Part shown: in pieces, positions 1-6,974 of the stretch
How the letters are laid out: each line of letters begins with the position of its first letter
How positions within the stretch are numbered: the stretch's first letter is position 1
Origin: Bradyrhizobium sp. Tv2a-2
GTDB taxonomy: Bacteria > Pseudomonadota > Alphaproteobacteria > Rhizobiales > Xanthobacteraceae
Length of the DNA: 64,000 nucleotides
Assembly: GCF_000472425.1 (NCBI RefSeq)
Contig: NZ_AXAI01000028.1
Span: 1-64,000, forward strand
Reading direction: 5' to 3'
Program-made: the position numbers and the translations under genes
Notes under the pieces: model-generated
Told to the model about the DNA's origin: nothing
The model's database searches: none
What the model saw: the letters and a program-made list of their open reading frames with translations, nothing else

Positions 1-243
1 GCTCATCTGCGCACCTCGAATCCGATCGAGAGCGTGTTCTCCACGGTGCGGCACCGGACGGTGCGAACGAAAGGATCGCTCTCGCCGAAAACCGCGAAGC
101 TGATGGTGTTCAAGTTGATCGACGCCGCATCGAAGACATGGCGCCGACTGAAAGGAACAAATCAGTTGCCGAAGGTCATCGCCGGTGTAAAGTTTACTGA
201 CGGCATCGAGGTCATTCCGACCACTGAAAGCCACGCCGCCTGA
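1..243 (+). CDS. IS256-family (mutator-type) transposase, C-terminal part, cut by window edge
   Basis: The reading frame is open from base 1 and stops at 241-243, so only about 80 C-terminal residues are visible. It contains HLRTSNPIES followed by a basic stretch (RHRTVRTKG) and MVFKL...WRRLKG, which I recognise as the end of mutator/IS256-type transposases of rhizobia. The catalytic DDE residues would lie outside the window, so whether the gene is intact cannot be judged. The fragment borders the degraded island region that follows, consistent with an insertion-sequence-rich neighbourhood. Family assignment is from remembered motifs. Confidence 0.75.
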   Translation, partial: AHLRTSNPIESVFSTVRHRTVRTKGSLSPKTAKLMVFKLIDAASKTWRRLKGTNQLPKVIAGVKFTDGIEVIPTTESHAA

Positions 244-263
244 TCAGGCCGCGTCACCCAGAA

Positions 264-437
264 TCAGCCATAGCTCGCGAAACCAACTTCCCCAGCGACA
301 AAGCCCCCGGCATTGTCGAATGGTCCCGAGAGTTCGTACGTTCCGTTAGGTTGCAAATAGAATACTTGGCTGGCCTCCGTCGCTTTGGTGCTCAAGACAA
401 GCATGCTTGCTACGGCCAAAAGATACAACGCGCGCAT
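264..437 (-). CDS. Candidate small exported protein, 57 aa
   Basis: The ATG at 437 opens a 57-codon frame ending TGA at 264. The first 22 residues read as a signal peptide: MRALYLL, a hydrophobic core (AVASMLVLS) and a likely cleavage after TEA. The mature part is about 35 residues, rich in Gly, aromatic and acidic residues (VFYLQPNG ... GFVAGEVGF). The ribosome binding site is weak (GGTTGAG just upstream). It lies tail to tail with the IS transposase fragment. I know no family for it; it could be a real secreted peptide or a chance frame. The clean signal peptide is the main support. Confidence 0.4.
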   Translation of the reverse strand: MRALYLLAVASMLVLSTKATEASQVFYLQPNGTYELSGPFDNAGGFVAGEVGFASYG

Positions 438-617
438 AACTCAACCCCACTACGAAAAGCCGATCTAATCGTCCCGCACCAGTTGAGTCAATGCGACGTT
501 GCGGAATTGGAGTGCCGAACGCCTCCGGCAACCTCAGGGCGCGCAAGAGGTAAATCAACGGCCAAGCCTGTATTTCTTGGCCGCCTTCTTACGTGGCTAG
601 CCGTCCGCAGAGCTTCA

Positions 618-849
618 CAAATGAAAAGGCCCCGGTTCTGAACCGGGGCCTCTCCCGCCGCGGGCGTACATCCGGCCAAGCGGCTCACTCCGTTTATCGT
701 AAATTCGCATTCGGGTTGATCGCAATCCCGCCCCATCGCAGCGGCTGGGGGAGCGATAAGCGGTGGAGCGGGAGCCAAGGCCGACGCGCGGTCTAAGCCT
801 GAAAAGACTATCGCACGGTACTCGGGCCGACTGTTAGGCTGGTCACAGT
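618..849 (-). ncRNA. Repeated structured intergenic block, copy 1; candidate small RNA on the minus strand
   Basis: About 230 bases recur at 4354-4578 with substitutions and small indels. On the minus strand the block ends in a GC-rich hairpin and T-rich tail (621-650). It also contains a 13-base stem whose arms are near 728-740 and 763-775. Differences between the copies keep pairing as G-U on the minus-strand RNA but would give C-A mismatches on the plus strand. No convincing protein frame is shared by the two copies. The small-RNA reading is inference. Confidence 0.45.
621..650 (-). terminator. Intrinsic terminator (minus strand)
   Basis: The arms at 628-637 and 641-650 are a perfect 10-base inverted repeat around a 3-base loop. 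Read on the minus strand the stem is followed by CTTTTCATTT. It ends the repeated block described for 618-849. Confidence 0.6.
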
Positions 850-1018
850 GGTCGACCCGATTGGCCTTCCGCATGGACCATTCATGGCGAGGCTGACTGT
901 CACTGTAAGGTGCGTGTGATTGCTCACACGGACAGAAAAACCACCCTCCCGTATCAAACCCGACTGCAGTGCACTGGCTTGCTTCGAGCCAGATGTTCAC
1001 ATGCAAAGGAGGAAAGTC

Positions 1019-1210
1019 ATGAGTGGAATGCGTGAACTCACTAACACGGAAGTCGAGTCGGTGTGTGGCGGGGTCTCCGACCTCGGCAAGTACATCACAA
1101 AGGCAGTTGATGATGCTATCGGCGCTGCCATCGGGGGTAACCCTGGTAACGGCCCTGGTGTTTATCCTCAGCCGGCGTACAGTCCGCCGGCGAAGGTCGT
1201 GCCTCTGTAA
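1019..1210 (+). CDS. Double-glycine-leader peptide (bacteriocin-like), 63 aa
   Basis: The ATG at 1019 follows a strong ribosome binding site (AAAGGAGG). The N-terminus MRELTNTEVESVCGG matches the pattern of leaders cleaved after Gly-Gly by C39-peptidase ABC transporters. The predicted mature part (about 45 residues) starts VSDLGKYI, has a Gly-rich helix-like segment (AIGAAIGG) and ends in a Pro/Gly-rich tail. Three other genes in the first 7 kb carry similar leaders with unrelated cargo. No peptidase or transporter gene is in the window, so processing and function (bacteriocin, signal or other) are inferred. A perfect 11-base inverted repeat follows the stop. Confidence 0.65.
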   Translation: MSGMRELTNTEVESVCGGVSDLGKYITKAVDDAIGAAIGGNPGNGPGVYPQPAYSPPAKVVPL

Positions 1211-1218
1211 AACGTACC

Positions 1219-1252
1219 GTTGCGGCCGCAGGGTGTCTCCGGCGGCCGCAAC
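1219..1252 (+). terminator. Hairpin after the leader-peptide gene
   Basis: A perfect 11-base inverted repeat (arms 1219-1229 and 1242-1252, 12-base loop) starts eight bases after the stop of the 1019 gene. There is no T-tract, so it may stabilise the 3' end rather than terminate by itself. Confidence 0.4.
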
Positions 1253-1604
1253 GCTCGCCCAGGATAGCGTTCCCGCAGGCGGAGTCTTAGAACGAGTCCA
1301 TCACCCTGTTCATGGCGGGATGATTGCAGTTCTGGTAGGGGCGATCGGCTTGCTTGGAGACCAGGCCCAAAAAGCAATCTTTCAAAAGTAACTCGTGCCG
1401 CAAGGTAGCGAGCGCCACCACCCCTATTCAAGTTTTTCCACCTTCGCTACCAAGTTGGGATGTCGGCTTATCCTGTAAGTGGCGTTCTCACATTTCAGAA
1501 CCCACACCGCATAGTTTGGCTTTGAGAGCTTGGTGTCGAGCCGGCCCAGTCGATCTCGGACCAGCGCGCCGCAACAGCCTCGTTTGTCCGGCACGCGGTG
1601 AAAA
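1253..1604. other. No recognisable gene
   Basis: About 350 bases between the leader-peptide gene and the integrase remnant. I see no frame with a credible start, and no RNA gene. Confidence 0.5.
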
Positions 1605-1986
1605 TCAGAAAGCGAAGCATTGCAGCGGCGGTGCCGGTGGCCGCTGAGAGGTCGACCATGAACCGTGACGCATCAGCATAGGGTAGGGCAGGGTGTCCGC
1701 AGCTTCGGCAGCCTTTGCCTGCTCGCGCGCGGCCCGCTTCTCCTGGACGAGGTCGACGCCGGCGCGGACCTGCAAGCGCGCCGCGTCACGCAAGAGGCGA
1801 GCTTGTTTCAGCGAAACATCCTTGAAGGAGCCGAGGCCATGCCAGCGCTCCTTGCCCTTGAACCAGTATCGGTATGACCAATTCTTCGATTTCTCGCTTG
1901 CGACGATCAAATAGAGCCCCCGCGCCGTCGGCATATTTGCCGGGCGTCTTGGCGCTCGACGTCGAGGGGTTTAGTTTGCCTGCCAT
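1605..1986 (-). pseudogene. Tyrosine integrase remnant, N-terminal Arm domain, frameshifted and truncated
   Basis: An ATG at 1986 begins MAGKLN ... GKYADG, the usual opening of P4-type integrases with the Arm DNA-binding domain (DUF4102). Near 1915-1925 the frame shifts by one base, and the continuation ASEKSKNWSYRYWF, KERWHGLGSF and DVSLKQARLLRDAARL is read in another frame. Similarity ends near AKAAEAAD at about 1690. The central and catalytic domains are missing. The gene starts about 165 bases from the 3' end of tRNA-Ser and points away from it, the normal position for an integrase using that tRNA as attachment site. Its element would have extended to the left. Confidence 0.7.
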
Positions 1987-2149
1987 GTGCTTCTCCGGTG
2001 AAAACCGTCCTCCGAACCCACGGTGGAAGACTACGGTTTGCGTTCTGATTGGAGAGAACATCGGCGAACGCTGAAGTACAGCGTTTGCAAGCAAGCCGTT
2101 GAGATTACTGTGGATTCCGAACGGTGGCGAACAACGGAGAACAGGATAC

Positions 2150-2239
2150 TGGCGGAAGGGGTGGGATTCGAACCCACGGTACCCTTGCGGGCACGCCGGT
2201 TTTCAAGACCGGTGCCTTAAACCACTCGGCCACCCTTCC
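2150..2239 (-). tRNA. tRNA-Ser (anticodon UGA)
   Basis: On the minus strand the gene runs from GGAAGGG (2239) to CCCTTCCGCCA (2150), giving a 7-bp acceptor stem, discriminator G and encoded CCA. The anticodon stem-loop is CCGGT-CTTGAAA-ACCGG, so the anticodon is TGA. A long variable arm (CGTGCCCGCAAGGGTAC) and the TTCGAATC T-loop are typical of class II tRNA-Ser. Its 5' half is duplicated at 6763-6803. Confidence 0.95.
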
Positions 2240-2240
2240 A
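2200..2240. repeat. attachment-site repeat, left copy (inside tRNA-Ser)
   Basis: These 41 bases, covering the tRNA 5' half up to the anticodon loop, recur exactly at 6763-6803. The direct repeat brackets the 4.5-kb remnant that contains an integrase fragment directly beside this copy. Integration of the element would have rebuilt the tRNA with its own copy of the 5' half. Confidence 0.8.
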
Positions 2241-2384
2241 GATCAATGATTTCAATCGCTTAACGCATGCTCCTGAAGAACGCTCCGAGAACTTGGACCC
2301 AAGATGGTCCCAAGCACGCGGTAGTAGCCATCAACCTGATCGTGACGCTGATGACAAGGGGCATCGTGGCAAAGATCACAAATC

Positions 2385-2974
2385 CTACTTCAGAAAGGTG
2401 GATGCCAGATTGCCGAGCGCAGTCGTAAGGGACTGGTCGGCCTGCATGGACCGCTTCCGCTTGACATAGTTGCGGAGCAGGATGGCCGGATCATCGCCGA
2501 TCCGATGTGCCACTGTGTGAATCGGAATGCCGGCATCGAGGAGGGCGGTCGCGTGGCCGCAGCGGAGATCGTGGAACCGCACGTTGCCAAAATCCCTCTC
2601 GTCCAATTTGATCAGCCCGGCGCGGCGCGCAAACTCCTTCGAGAAGTTGCGCGGATTGGGCGGTTTGGCGAGATCGACGTGCTCGCCCGCCTCGGGCACG
2701 GCCGGAAACATCAGCGCGTTGGGAGCAACCGGACGCGGTTGCCAGCACGATGACGGGATAGAGGCTGGACGATTTGAAGCCCGCGACCAACGCGGCGAGC
2801 TCTCTTTCTTCGAGGCCTTCGCCGATGCTATCGCCCTCGCTCTCGCCGTCATCGGCCGGTTGGCAATCCGGGTTCGGTATCTTGCTCGACCTTGAGCATG
2901 GGGTTGCTTGCGATCTCGCCCTTATGGTGTGCGGTCGCGAGCTCTGCCGCCGTCCTGATCAGCTGCTCACTCAT
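2385..2974 (-). pseudogene. Tyrosine integrase remnant, C-terminal catalytic domain, frameshifted
   Basis: The last 65 residues are clear: VRFHDLRCGHATALLDAG, then VAHRIGDDPAILLRNYVKRKR, which is the C-terminal box of a tyrosine recombinase with the catalytic Arg and Tyr. The usual HDLRH is HDLRC here. Upstream, pieces such as LMFPAVPEAGEHVDLAKP, VAGFKSSSLYPVIVLATASG and GEIASNPMLKVEQD lie in three different frames with material missing between them. The gene is therefore inactive. It ends about 145 bases from the 5' end of tRNA-Ser, just inside the left copy of the 41-bp repeat. The exact upstream limit is uncertain. Confidence 0.7.
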
Positions 2975-3078
2975 CGCAGCAGACTCGCTGGGAGCCGTTC
3001 CCGCTTGGACACCGCGCTTGCTTCTTGGCCGCCTTCTTCCGCGGCGCCGGGGAAGTCTCAAGCTCTTCGGAGCGAGAC

Positions 3079-3255
3079 TTATCTAGACCCAATACCCAGG
3101 GTCTGCTCGATATCGAAGCTGTAGTCTTCGACCTCGAAGAGGCCGCCACTTGAGGTCGGTTTGGAAGAGGCCTTGGAAGGTGCCCCTGCCGATACCTTGT
3201 CGAGCTGCTCATCGGTCAGTTCGTTGACGTGATCTTCGGGGTTCTTTTGGTTCAT
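3079..3255 (-). CDS. Double-glycine-type leader peptide, 58 aa
   Basis: The ATG at 3255 has a strong ribosome binding site (GGAGGAG). The protein begins MNQKNPEDHVNELTDEQLDK and continues VSAGAP. The ELTDEQLDKVSAG part is the leader pattern seen in the other three peptides of this region, with Ala-Gly in place of Gly-Gly. The cargo is Ser/Lys-rich then acidic (FEVEDYSFDIEQTLGIGS). That end recalls the first strand of Hcp-like secretion proteins, which would make this a truncated version; this is a weak resemblance from memory. It lies directly upstream of the integrase remnant on the same strand. Confidence 0.55.
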   Translation of the reverse strand: MNQKNPEDHVNELTDEQLDKVSAGAPSKASSKPTSSGGLFEVEDYSFDIEQTLGIGSR

Positions 3256-3402
3256 GTCCTGCTCCTCCGTCTGAAATGTGCTGAGTCATGCTTTGACCAC
3301 AGTCGCCGAACAGTGAGATTTGTCACAGAGGCCCGGATGCATGTGGTTGGACGGCTGGTTGCGAGTCGGCGGTCTCCCAGTCGGGCCCACGAGGTACGGC
3401 GA

Positions 3403-3878
3403 GTGACGCAGCTACTCCGATACGAGGCTGCGCGCTCGGCATTGGCCGAATCTCGAAGTGTCGACGAGGTGAAGGACATCCGCGACAAGTCAGAGGCGAT
3501 GAGGGCTTACGCTCGCATGGCCAAGGACACCCAGCTCGAGATCGACGCCACAGAATTGCGGCTACGAGCTGAGCGTCGGCTGGGATTATGCTTGATGCTG
3601 AAAAGCAGGCAGGGCGGTTAGGTCCAGGCCAACCTAAAAAGAATGGTAACGAAACCGAACCATTCTCTCGTGTGACGCTAGATCAGATTGGAATCGATAA
3701 ACAGCTTTCATCACGGTCTCAGAAAATCCCGGGCATCGGCGAGCAAGTTTTCAAGGCTATGGTCGAGAGCGTGCGCGATCGCATCGCAAAAGGAGATCGC
3801 GTCGCGCTCGACGTGACCCAGGGCACAGTCTGGGGCCATGCGGGCCAATACGCTGAGGTTGTCTCAACGAGTAAATAG
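3403..3878 (+). pseudogene. Frameshifted conserved gene (phage/plasmid-type small DNA-associated protein)
   Basis: The first part (from a GTG at 3403) reads LLRYEAARSALAESRSVDEV, KDIRDKSEAMRAYARMAKD and LRLRAERRLG. The protein then continues in the next frame from about 3588 as MLDAEKQAGRLGPGQPKKN, VTLDQIGIDKQLSSRSQKI and so on to the stop at 3878. I recognise this order from a conserved family in rhizobial mobile regions, where it is one continuous protein, so one indel near 3580-3590 has split it. The last third, after SQKIPGI, overlaps the duplicated block that starts at 3811. Function unknown. Confidence 0.5.
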
Positions 3879-4215
3879 CAGAGTTCGCAATGAGCTTCAC
3901 AGACACCCTTGTGGCGGTCGATTATTTCATCAACCGTGCGATGTCTGGCGCTTGGGCATCGGTATGTCGAGATGTGCTCCGGCGTAAGCGGCGGCAGCCA
4001 CCGGCAGAGGACGACTATGGCGGCGGCGACATCTGTTCTTTGGAGCAGACAACTTCTACAGAGGACGATCAGCCGCTCGAATGAAGGGCAAGCGTCGTGG
4101 CGGCAGAGTAACTCGCTTAATGACCCCGTTCGCGACCCCACAACCGCGGCGGCTTTTTTGTCACGCAAAACAGGGCCGCGCCAGCCTCGAAGAGCCAGAC
4201 AAGGTATCGCTCTCG
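3811..4215. repeat. 0.4-kb duplicated block, copy A
   Basis: It aligns to 5036-5460 over its whole length, with scattered substitutions and a few short indels. It begins at ACGTGACC and includes the small ORF at 3890-4084. The copies are about 1.2 kb apart in the same orientation. Confidence 0.75.
3890..4084 (+). CDS. Small hypothetical protein, 64 aa, copy A
   Basis: The frame runs from ATG at 3890 (MSFTDTLVAVDYF) to TGA at 4084 and ends in an acidic tail (TSTEDDQPLE). The middle is basic (VCRDVLRRKRRQPP). The second copy at 5112 keeps the frame despite an in-frame 15-base indel near the N-terminus and has a different stop codon (TAA) at the same place. That pattern favours a translated gene over chance, although the ribosome binding site is poor. 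No family recognised. Confidence 0.4.
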   Translation: MSFTDTLVAVDYFINRAMSGAWASVCRDVLRRKRRQPPAEDDYGGGDICSLEQTTSTEDDQPLE

Positions 4216-4353
4216 TCCAGTTTCAATGCGTCTTTGCGATTTTCGGCACAGCAAGAAAGCACGGCTCGACTTAATCTTGCTGTACTTTCTCCCTGGACTG
4301 GACCCGTCGCCAATGGCGAGGCGCTTCTTGAAGACGGCGCTCTCGGTCATCGG

Positions 4354-4578
4354 CAAATGAAAAGGCCCCGGCTGTTAACCGAGGCCTCTCCCGCCGCGGG
4401 CGTACATCCGGCCGCGCGGCTCGTTATCGTAATTCGCATTCGCAAGTCATCCCGCCCCACCGCTGCGGCTGGGGGGGAGCGATAAGCGGTGGAGCGGGAG
4501 CCAAGGCCGACGAGCGCGGTCTAAGCGGGGAAAAGCCTATCGCGCGGTACTTGGACTGACTGTTAGGCTGGTCACAGT
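4354..4578 (-). ncRNA. Repeated structured intergenic block, copy 2; candidate small RNA on the minus strand
   Basis: Second copy of the block at 618-849. Its terminal stem (around 4363-4385) reads on the minus strand GGCCTCGGTT-AAC-AGCCGGGGCC and is followed by TTTTCATTT. Two pairs have become G-U wobbles there, whereas the plus strand would have C-A mismatches. This points to the minus strand as the transcribed one. It lies just downstream of duplicated block A. Confidence 0.45.
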
Positions 4579-4621
4579 CTCCCGATGGTGAAACTCGATA
4601 TTTTCACGGAGCAATGAAATC

Positions 4622-4668
4622 CCGCTCCACCGCCCCCGGCCGCTGGAGGCTGTATGACGGTGGAGCGG
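4622..4668. repeat. 11-base perfect inverted repeat, related to the hairpin of the repeated blocks
   Basis: Arms CCGCTCCACCG (4622-4632) and CGGTGGAGCGG (4658-4668) pair perfectly around a 25-base loop. The right arm repeats the GGTGGAGCGG motif found in the internal stem of both structured blocks. Confidence 0.5.
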
Positions 4669-5035
4669 TTTAGCCCGAAGCGGAGAGAGCACTTCAGCAT
4701 GTCGCAGGGTCAACTACGATTCGGGCAGCGAAACGGCCGAACCATGAAGACAGTCAGATCGATCGAAAGCGCTGTAGTGCTGAGAAGGCGATGACAACCA
4801 AGCTGGCCGGAGGATATTTGGCGATCGGCGGCCGATTGATCATGAACGCTTGCGATCTCGATTTGCTGGCTTTTCCCATCTCCCTGGCTTGACTTCGGTG
4901 AAGCCGTGCTTGCGCAAGATGCGGTCCATCGACCGCGCGCTTCGAACTCCGGCGATCCATTGCCGGGCGCAAGAGAGGCGGTCATCAAAAATGTCGGAGA
5001 TCGTCTCGGTTGGGCCGCTGATCGACCGCGACTTA
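4669..5035. other. No supportable gene
   Basis: Several overlapping frames exist on both strands, but none has a recognisable domain or convincing start. A minus-strand stretch (MDRILRKHGF ...) vaguely recalls transposase helper sequences, which is not enough to call. Confidence 0.4.
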
Positions 5036-5460
5036 ACGTGACCCGGGGCACAGTCTGTGGCCATGCGGGCCAGTACTCTGAGGTCATATCAACGAGTAAA
5101 TAGGCTTCGCAATGAACTTCACAGTCTCTTTGGCTGAGCGCACCCTTGTGGCGGCCGATTATTTCATCAACCGTGCGATGTCTGGCGCTTGGGCATCGGT
5201 ATGTCGAGATGTGCTCCGGCGTAAGCGGCGGCAGCCACCGGCAGAGGACGACTATGGCGGCGGCGACATCTGTTCTTTGGAGTGGACAACTTCTACAGAG
5301 GACGATCAGCCGCTCGAATAAAGGGCCAGCGTCGTGGCGTACAAATGCGCCAGAGTTACTCGCTTACTGGCTCCGTTCGCGTTCCCACAAACCGCGGCGG
5401 GATTATCACGCGAACAGCGCGGCGCCTGCCTCGGTGAGCCGGACAAAGGTGCCGCTCTCG
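5036..5460. repeat. 0.4-kb duplicated block, copy B
   Basis: Second copy of 3811-4215 in the same orientation. Copy A joins the frameshifted gene upstream, while copy B is preceded by unrelated sequence, so B looks like the derived or rearranged copy. Confidence 0.75.
5112..5321 (+). CDS. Small hypothetical protein, 69 aa, copy B
   Basis: Paralogue of the 64-residue protein at 3890. It carries five extra residues near the N-terminus (VSLAER region) and one Gln-to-Trp change close to the end; the rest, from DYFINRAMSG to DDQPLE, is nearly identical. It starts at ATG 5112 and ends at TAA 5321. Function unknown. Confidence 0.4.
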   Translation: MNFTVSLAERTLVAADYFINRAMSGAWASVCRDVLRRKRRQPPAEDDYGGGDICSLEWTTSTEDDQPLE

Positions 5461-5654
5461 TGCATCAGCCAGCCTTGAGCGATGGTGTGTAAAGGGAAAT
5501 TATGACACCAAGGGAACCCGCAGCGGTCCCAGTGGCTTCTATTTTTCGGAGACGGAATCCTCGTGAGGAGCGGGACAGTCACCGATCAAGGTCCGGGCGG
5601 CGTAACGCCCGTCCGGACTTGATCAACCTCCCAGTCAAGATTGGAGAGACTTAT

Positions 5655-5903
5655 ATGCATCGACGCCATGTCACTGGCGCGCGCAACAGGCTTGACCTTA
5701 GCGATCGCGTGCAGGTCCGGATTGTGCGAAAGCGTTTGAAGGTCTCCGAGGAGGATCTGGCCAAAATAGTTCGAACGGCCGGTAATTCGATAGCCGCAGT
5801 TGCCAAAGAGGCCACTTCGCGAAAGCGCCTTACACTGCCGGGAAGTCAAATGCCGCCCGAGGAGACGATCGCCTCGATTGCGAAATCAGAAATGGTTCGC
5901 TGA
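5655..5903 (+). CDS. DUF3606-like small protein, 82 aa
   Basis: The ATG at 5655 follows GGAGAG. The stretch RNRLDLSDRVQVRIVRKRLK then VSEEDLAKIVRTAGNSIAAV fits the DUF3606 pattern (R-I-N-V-x-E ... F-G-V-S-E-E-E-L ... V-G-x-S-V-x-A-V) common in Rhizobiales. The residues after it (KEATSRKRLTLPGSQ onward) are not part of that domain. An in-frame upstream ATG at 5502 exists but lacks family similarity, so the shorter start is preferred. The role of the family is unknown. Confidence 0.55.
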   Translation: MHRRHVTGARNRLDLSDRVQVRIVRKRLKVSEEDLAKIVRTAGNSIAAVAKEATSRKRLTLPGSQMPPEETIASIAKSEMVR

Positions 5904-6181
5904 GCGCCCTTATCCCCGCGCCGCTCGGGCACCAGCTTTAGCTTGCTCCAGGTCGCATCGCTGGTGCGACACATATCGCACACCCTCTTCCGCAGCGTCG
6001 AGGTGGCCCCTCACTCGTTGGAAGAGCAAGCGCACATGCCGCGGCACTGTGAAGCGCGTCACACCGACCGTAAATCCACTTCAGGCCGCACCGGCCTCGC
6101 GATTGGGATGAACTGTGACCAAGCCCACATACGCGCTAGAAAAGATCAGGCAATTGTCACCGCCAGCCGCAGGAGAAAAGC

Positions 6182-6370
6182 ATGACCAAATCTGCACCAC
6201 GTGAGCAGTTGACCGACAAGGCCGTGATTGCGTTGACGGAGGCGGATCTGGACCTCGTCGTGGGGGGCGGGGAGTATCTTAAATACGAAATGTCGAACGT
6301 TTTTATAAGCTCCTATAGCGCCAGTGGCGGTGCTCAAAGCGTCCCCACTGAGCCGCTGGTAATGCACTAA
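6182..6370 (+). CDS. Double-glycine-leader peptide, 62 aa (first of a tandem pair)
   Basis: The ATG at 6182 follows AGGAG with good spacing. The leader contains VIALTEADLDLVVGGG, the pattern shared by the other small genes of this region, so cleavage after Gly-Gly would release about 30 residues beginning GEYLKYEMS. The next leader gene starts 25 bases downstream with its own ribosome binding site, so the two are probably cotranscribed. No cognate transporter is in the window. The pair sits just inside the right attachment repeat (6763). Confidence 0.6.
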   Translation: MTKSAPREQLTDKAVIALTEADLDLVVGGGEYLKYEMSNVFISSYSASGGAQSVPTEPLVMH

Positions 6371-6395
6371 CGGCCTCGCGAGAGGAGATCATACA

Positions 6396-6563
6396 ATGTG
6401 CGCAGATCGTCCCGAGCCAAATCAGCCCAGTGCCATCAAGTTTGAGCTGAGCGATTTGGAGCTCGAAAACGTAGTTGGCGGCAGTAGCGCAAAGACATTT
6501 CCGGCGAATACCAATCGGCTCGATCCCTACAGATCTTTCAATTTTCGGGTGACCCTTGGTTGA
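6396..6563 (+). CDS. Double-glycine-leader peptide, 55 aa (second of the pair)
   Basis: The ATG at 6396 has AGAGGAG upstream; the stop is TGA at 6561-6563. The leader ends IKFELSDLELENVVGG, and the predicted mature peptide is about 26 residues starting SSAKTFPANTNR and ending FNFRVTLG. It follows the 6182 gene by 25 bases and precedes a good intrinsic terminator. Cargo similarity to the first peptide is not visible. Function inferred from the leader only. Confidence 0.6.
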   Translation: MCADRPEPNQPSAIKFELSDLELENVVGGSSAKTFPANTNRLDPYRSFNFRVTLG

Positions 6564-6586
6564 TTCTCGCGGGCGTCCGCAGAATG

Positions 6587-6617
6587 GCGCGGGGCTTCGG
6601 TCCCGCGCTTTTCTTTT
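6587..6617 (+). terminator. Intrinsic terminator of the leader-peptide pair
   Basis: A GCGCGGG / CCCGCGC stem around a GCTTCGG-type loop is followed by TTTTCTTTT, 23 bases after the stop of the second peptide gene. Confidence 0.75.
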
Positions 6618-6762
6618 GTCCAAACTCTGTCCCAAGATGTGTTGGACACCTACGGACGGGACTAGACGCCGCTGGATGCAAGCGGCGTTGCGTCGGGTGG
6701 AAGCCCCTGACGCAGCAGACAAATCAGGACATCAACGGACGGCTGGCAACGGTCACGGGAGT

Positions 6763-6803
6763 TTTTCAAGACCGGTGCCTTAAACCACTCGGCCACCCTT
6801 CCA
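6763..6803. repeat. attachment-site repeat, right copy (orphan tRNA-Ser 5' half)
   Basis: Exact 41-base copy of 2200-2240. It holds the tRNA-Ser 5' half only; nothing resembling the anticodon-to-CCA half is beside it. This is what remains of the original tRNA 5' half after an element inserted at the anticodon region. Confidence 0.8.
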
Positions 6804-6974
6804 AGTGTTGGAATTGCTCAGCTTTTCGGCCCGTCTCAAGAAGTTTATCCAGATCTGGCTACCGAATTGCTACCCAACATCGCCCGGAGCCCGGTTTATG
6901 GTGAGCCGGAGTATCAACCTCGGAACGCAGTTCGTTCCGCGCCGGGACATGGCCATGGTCGGCACGCGGCGTCA

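Noticed and set aside
488..1006. 172-residue minus-strand frame covering the structured block
   Set aside because: Not preserved in the second copy of the block, and it contains the terminator stem.
3229..3402. Upstream extension of the frameshifted gene at 3403
   Set aside because: The frame is open, but its residues do not resemble the family, and it covers the promoter region of the minus-strand leader peptide.
4081..4485. 134-residue plus-strand frame after the duplicated block
   Set aside because: No ribosome binding site or domain; it runs into the structured block and is not preserved in copy B.
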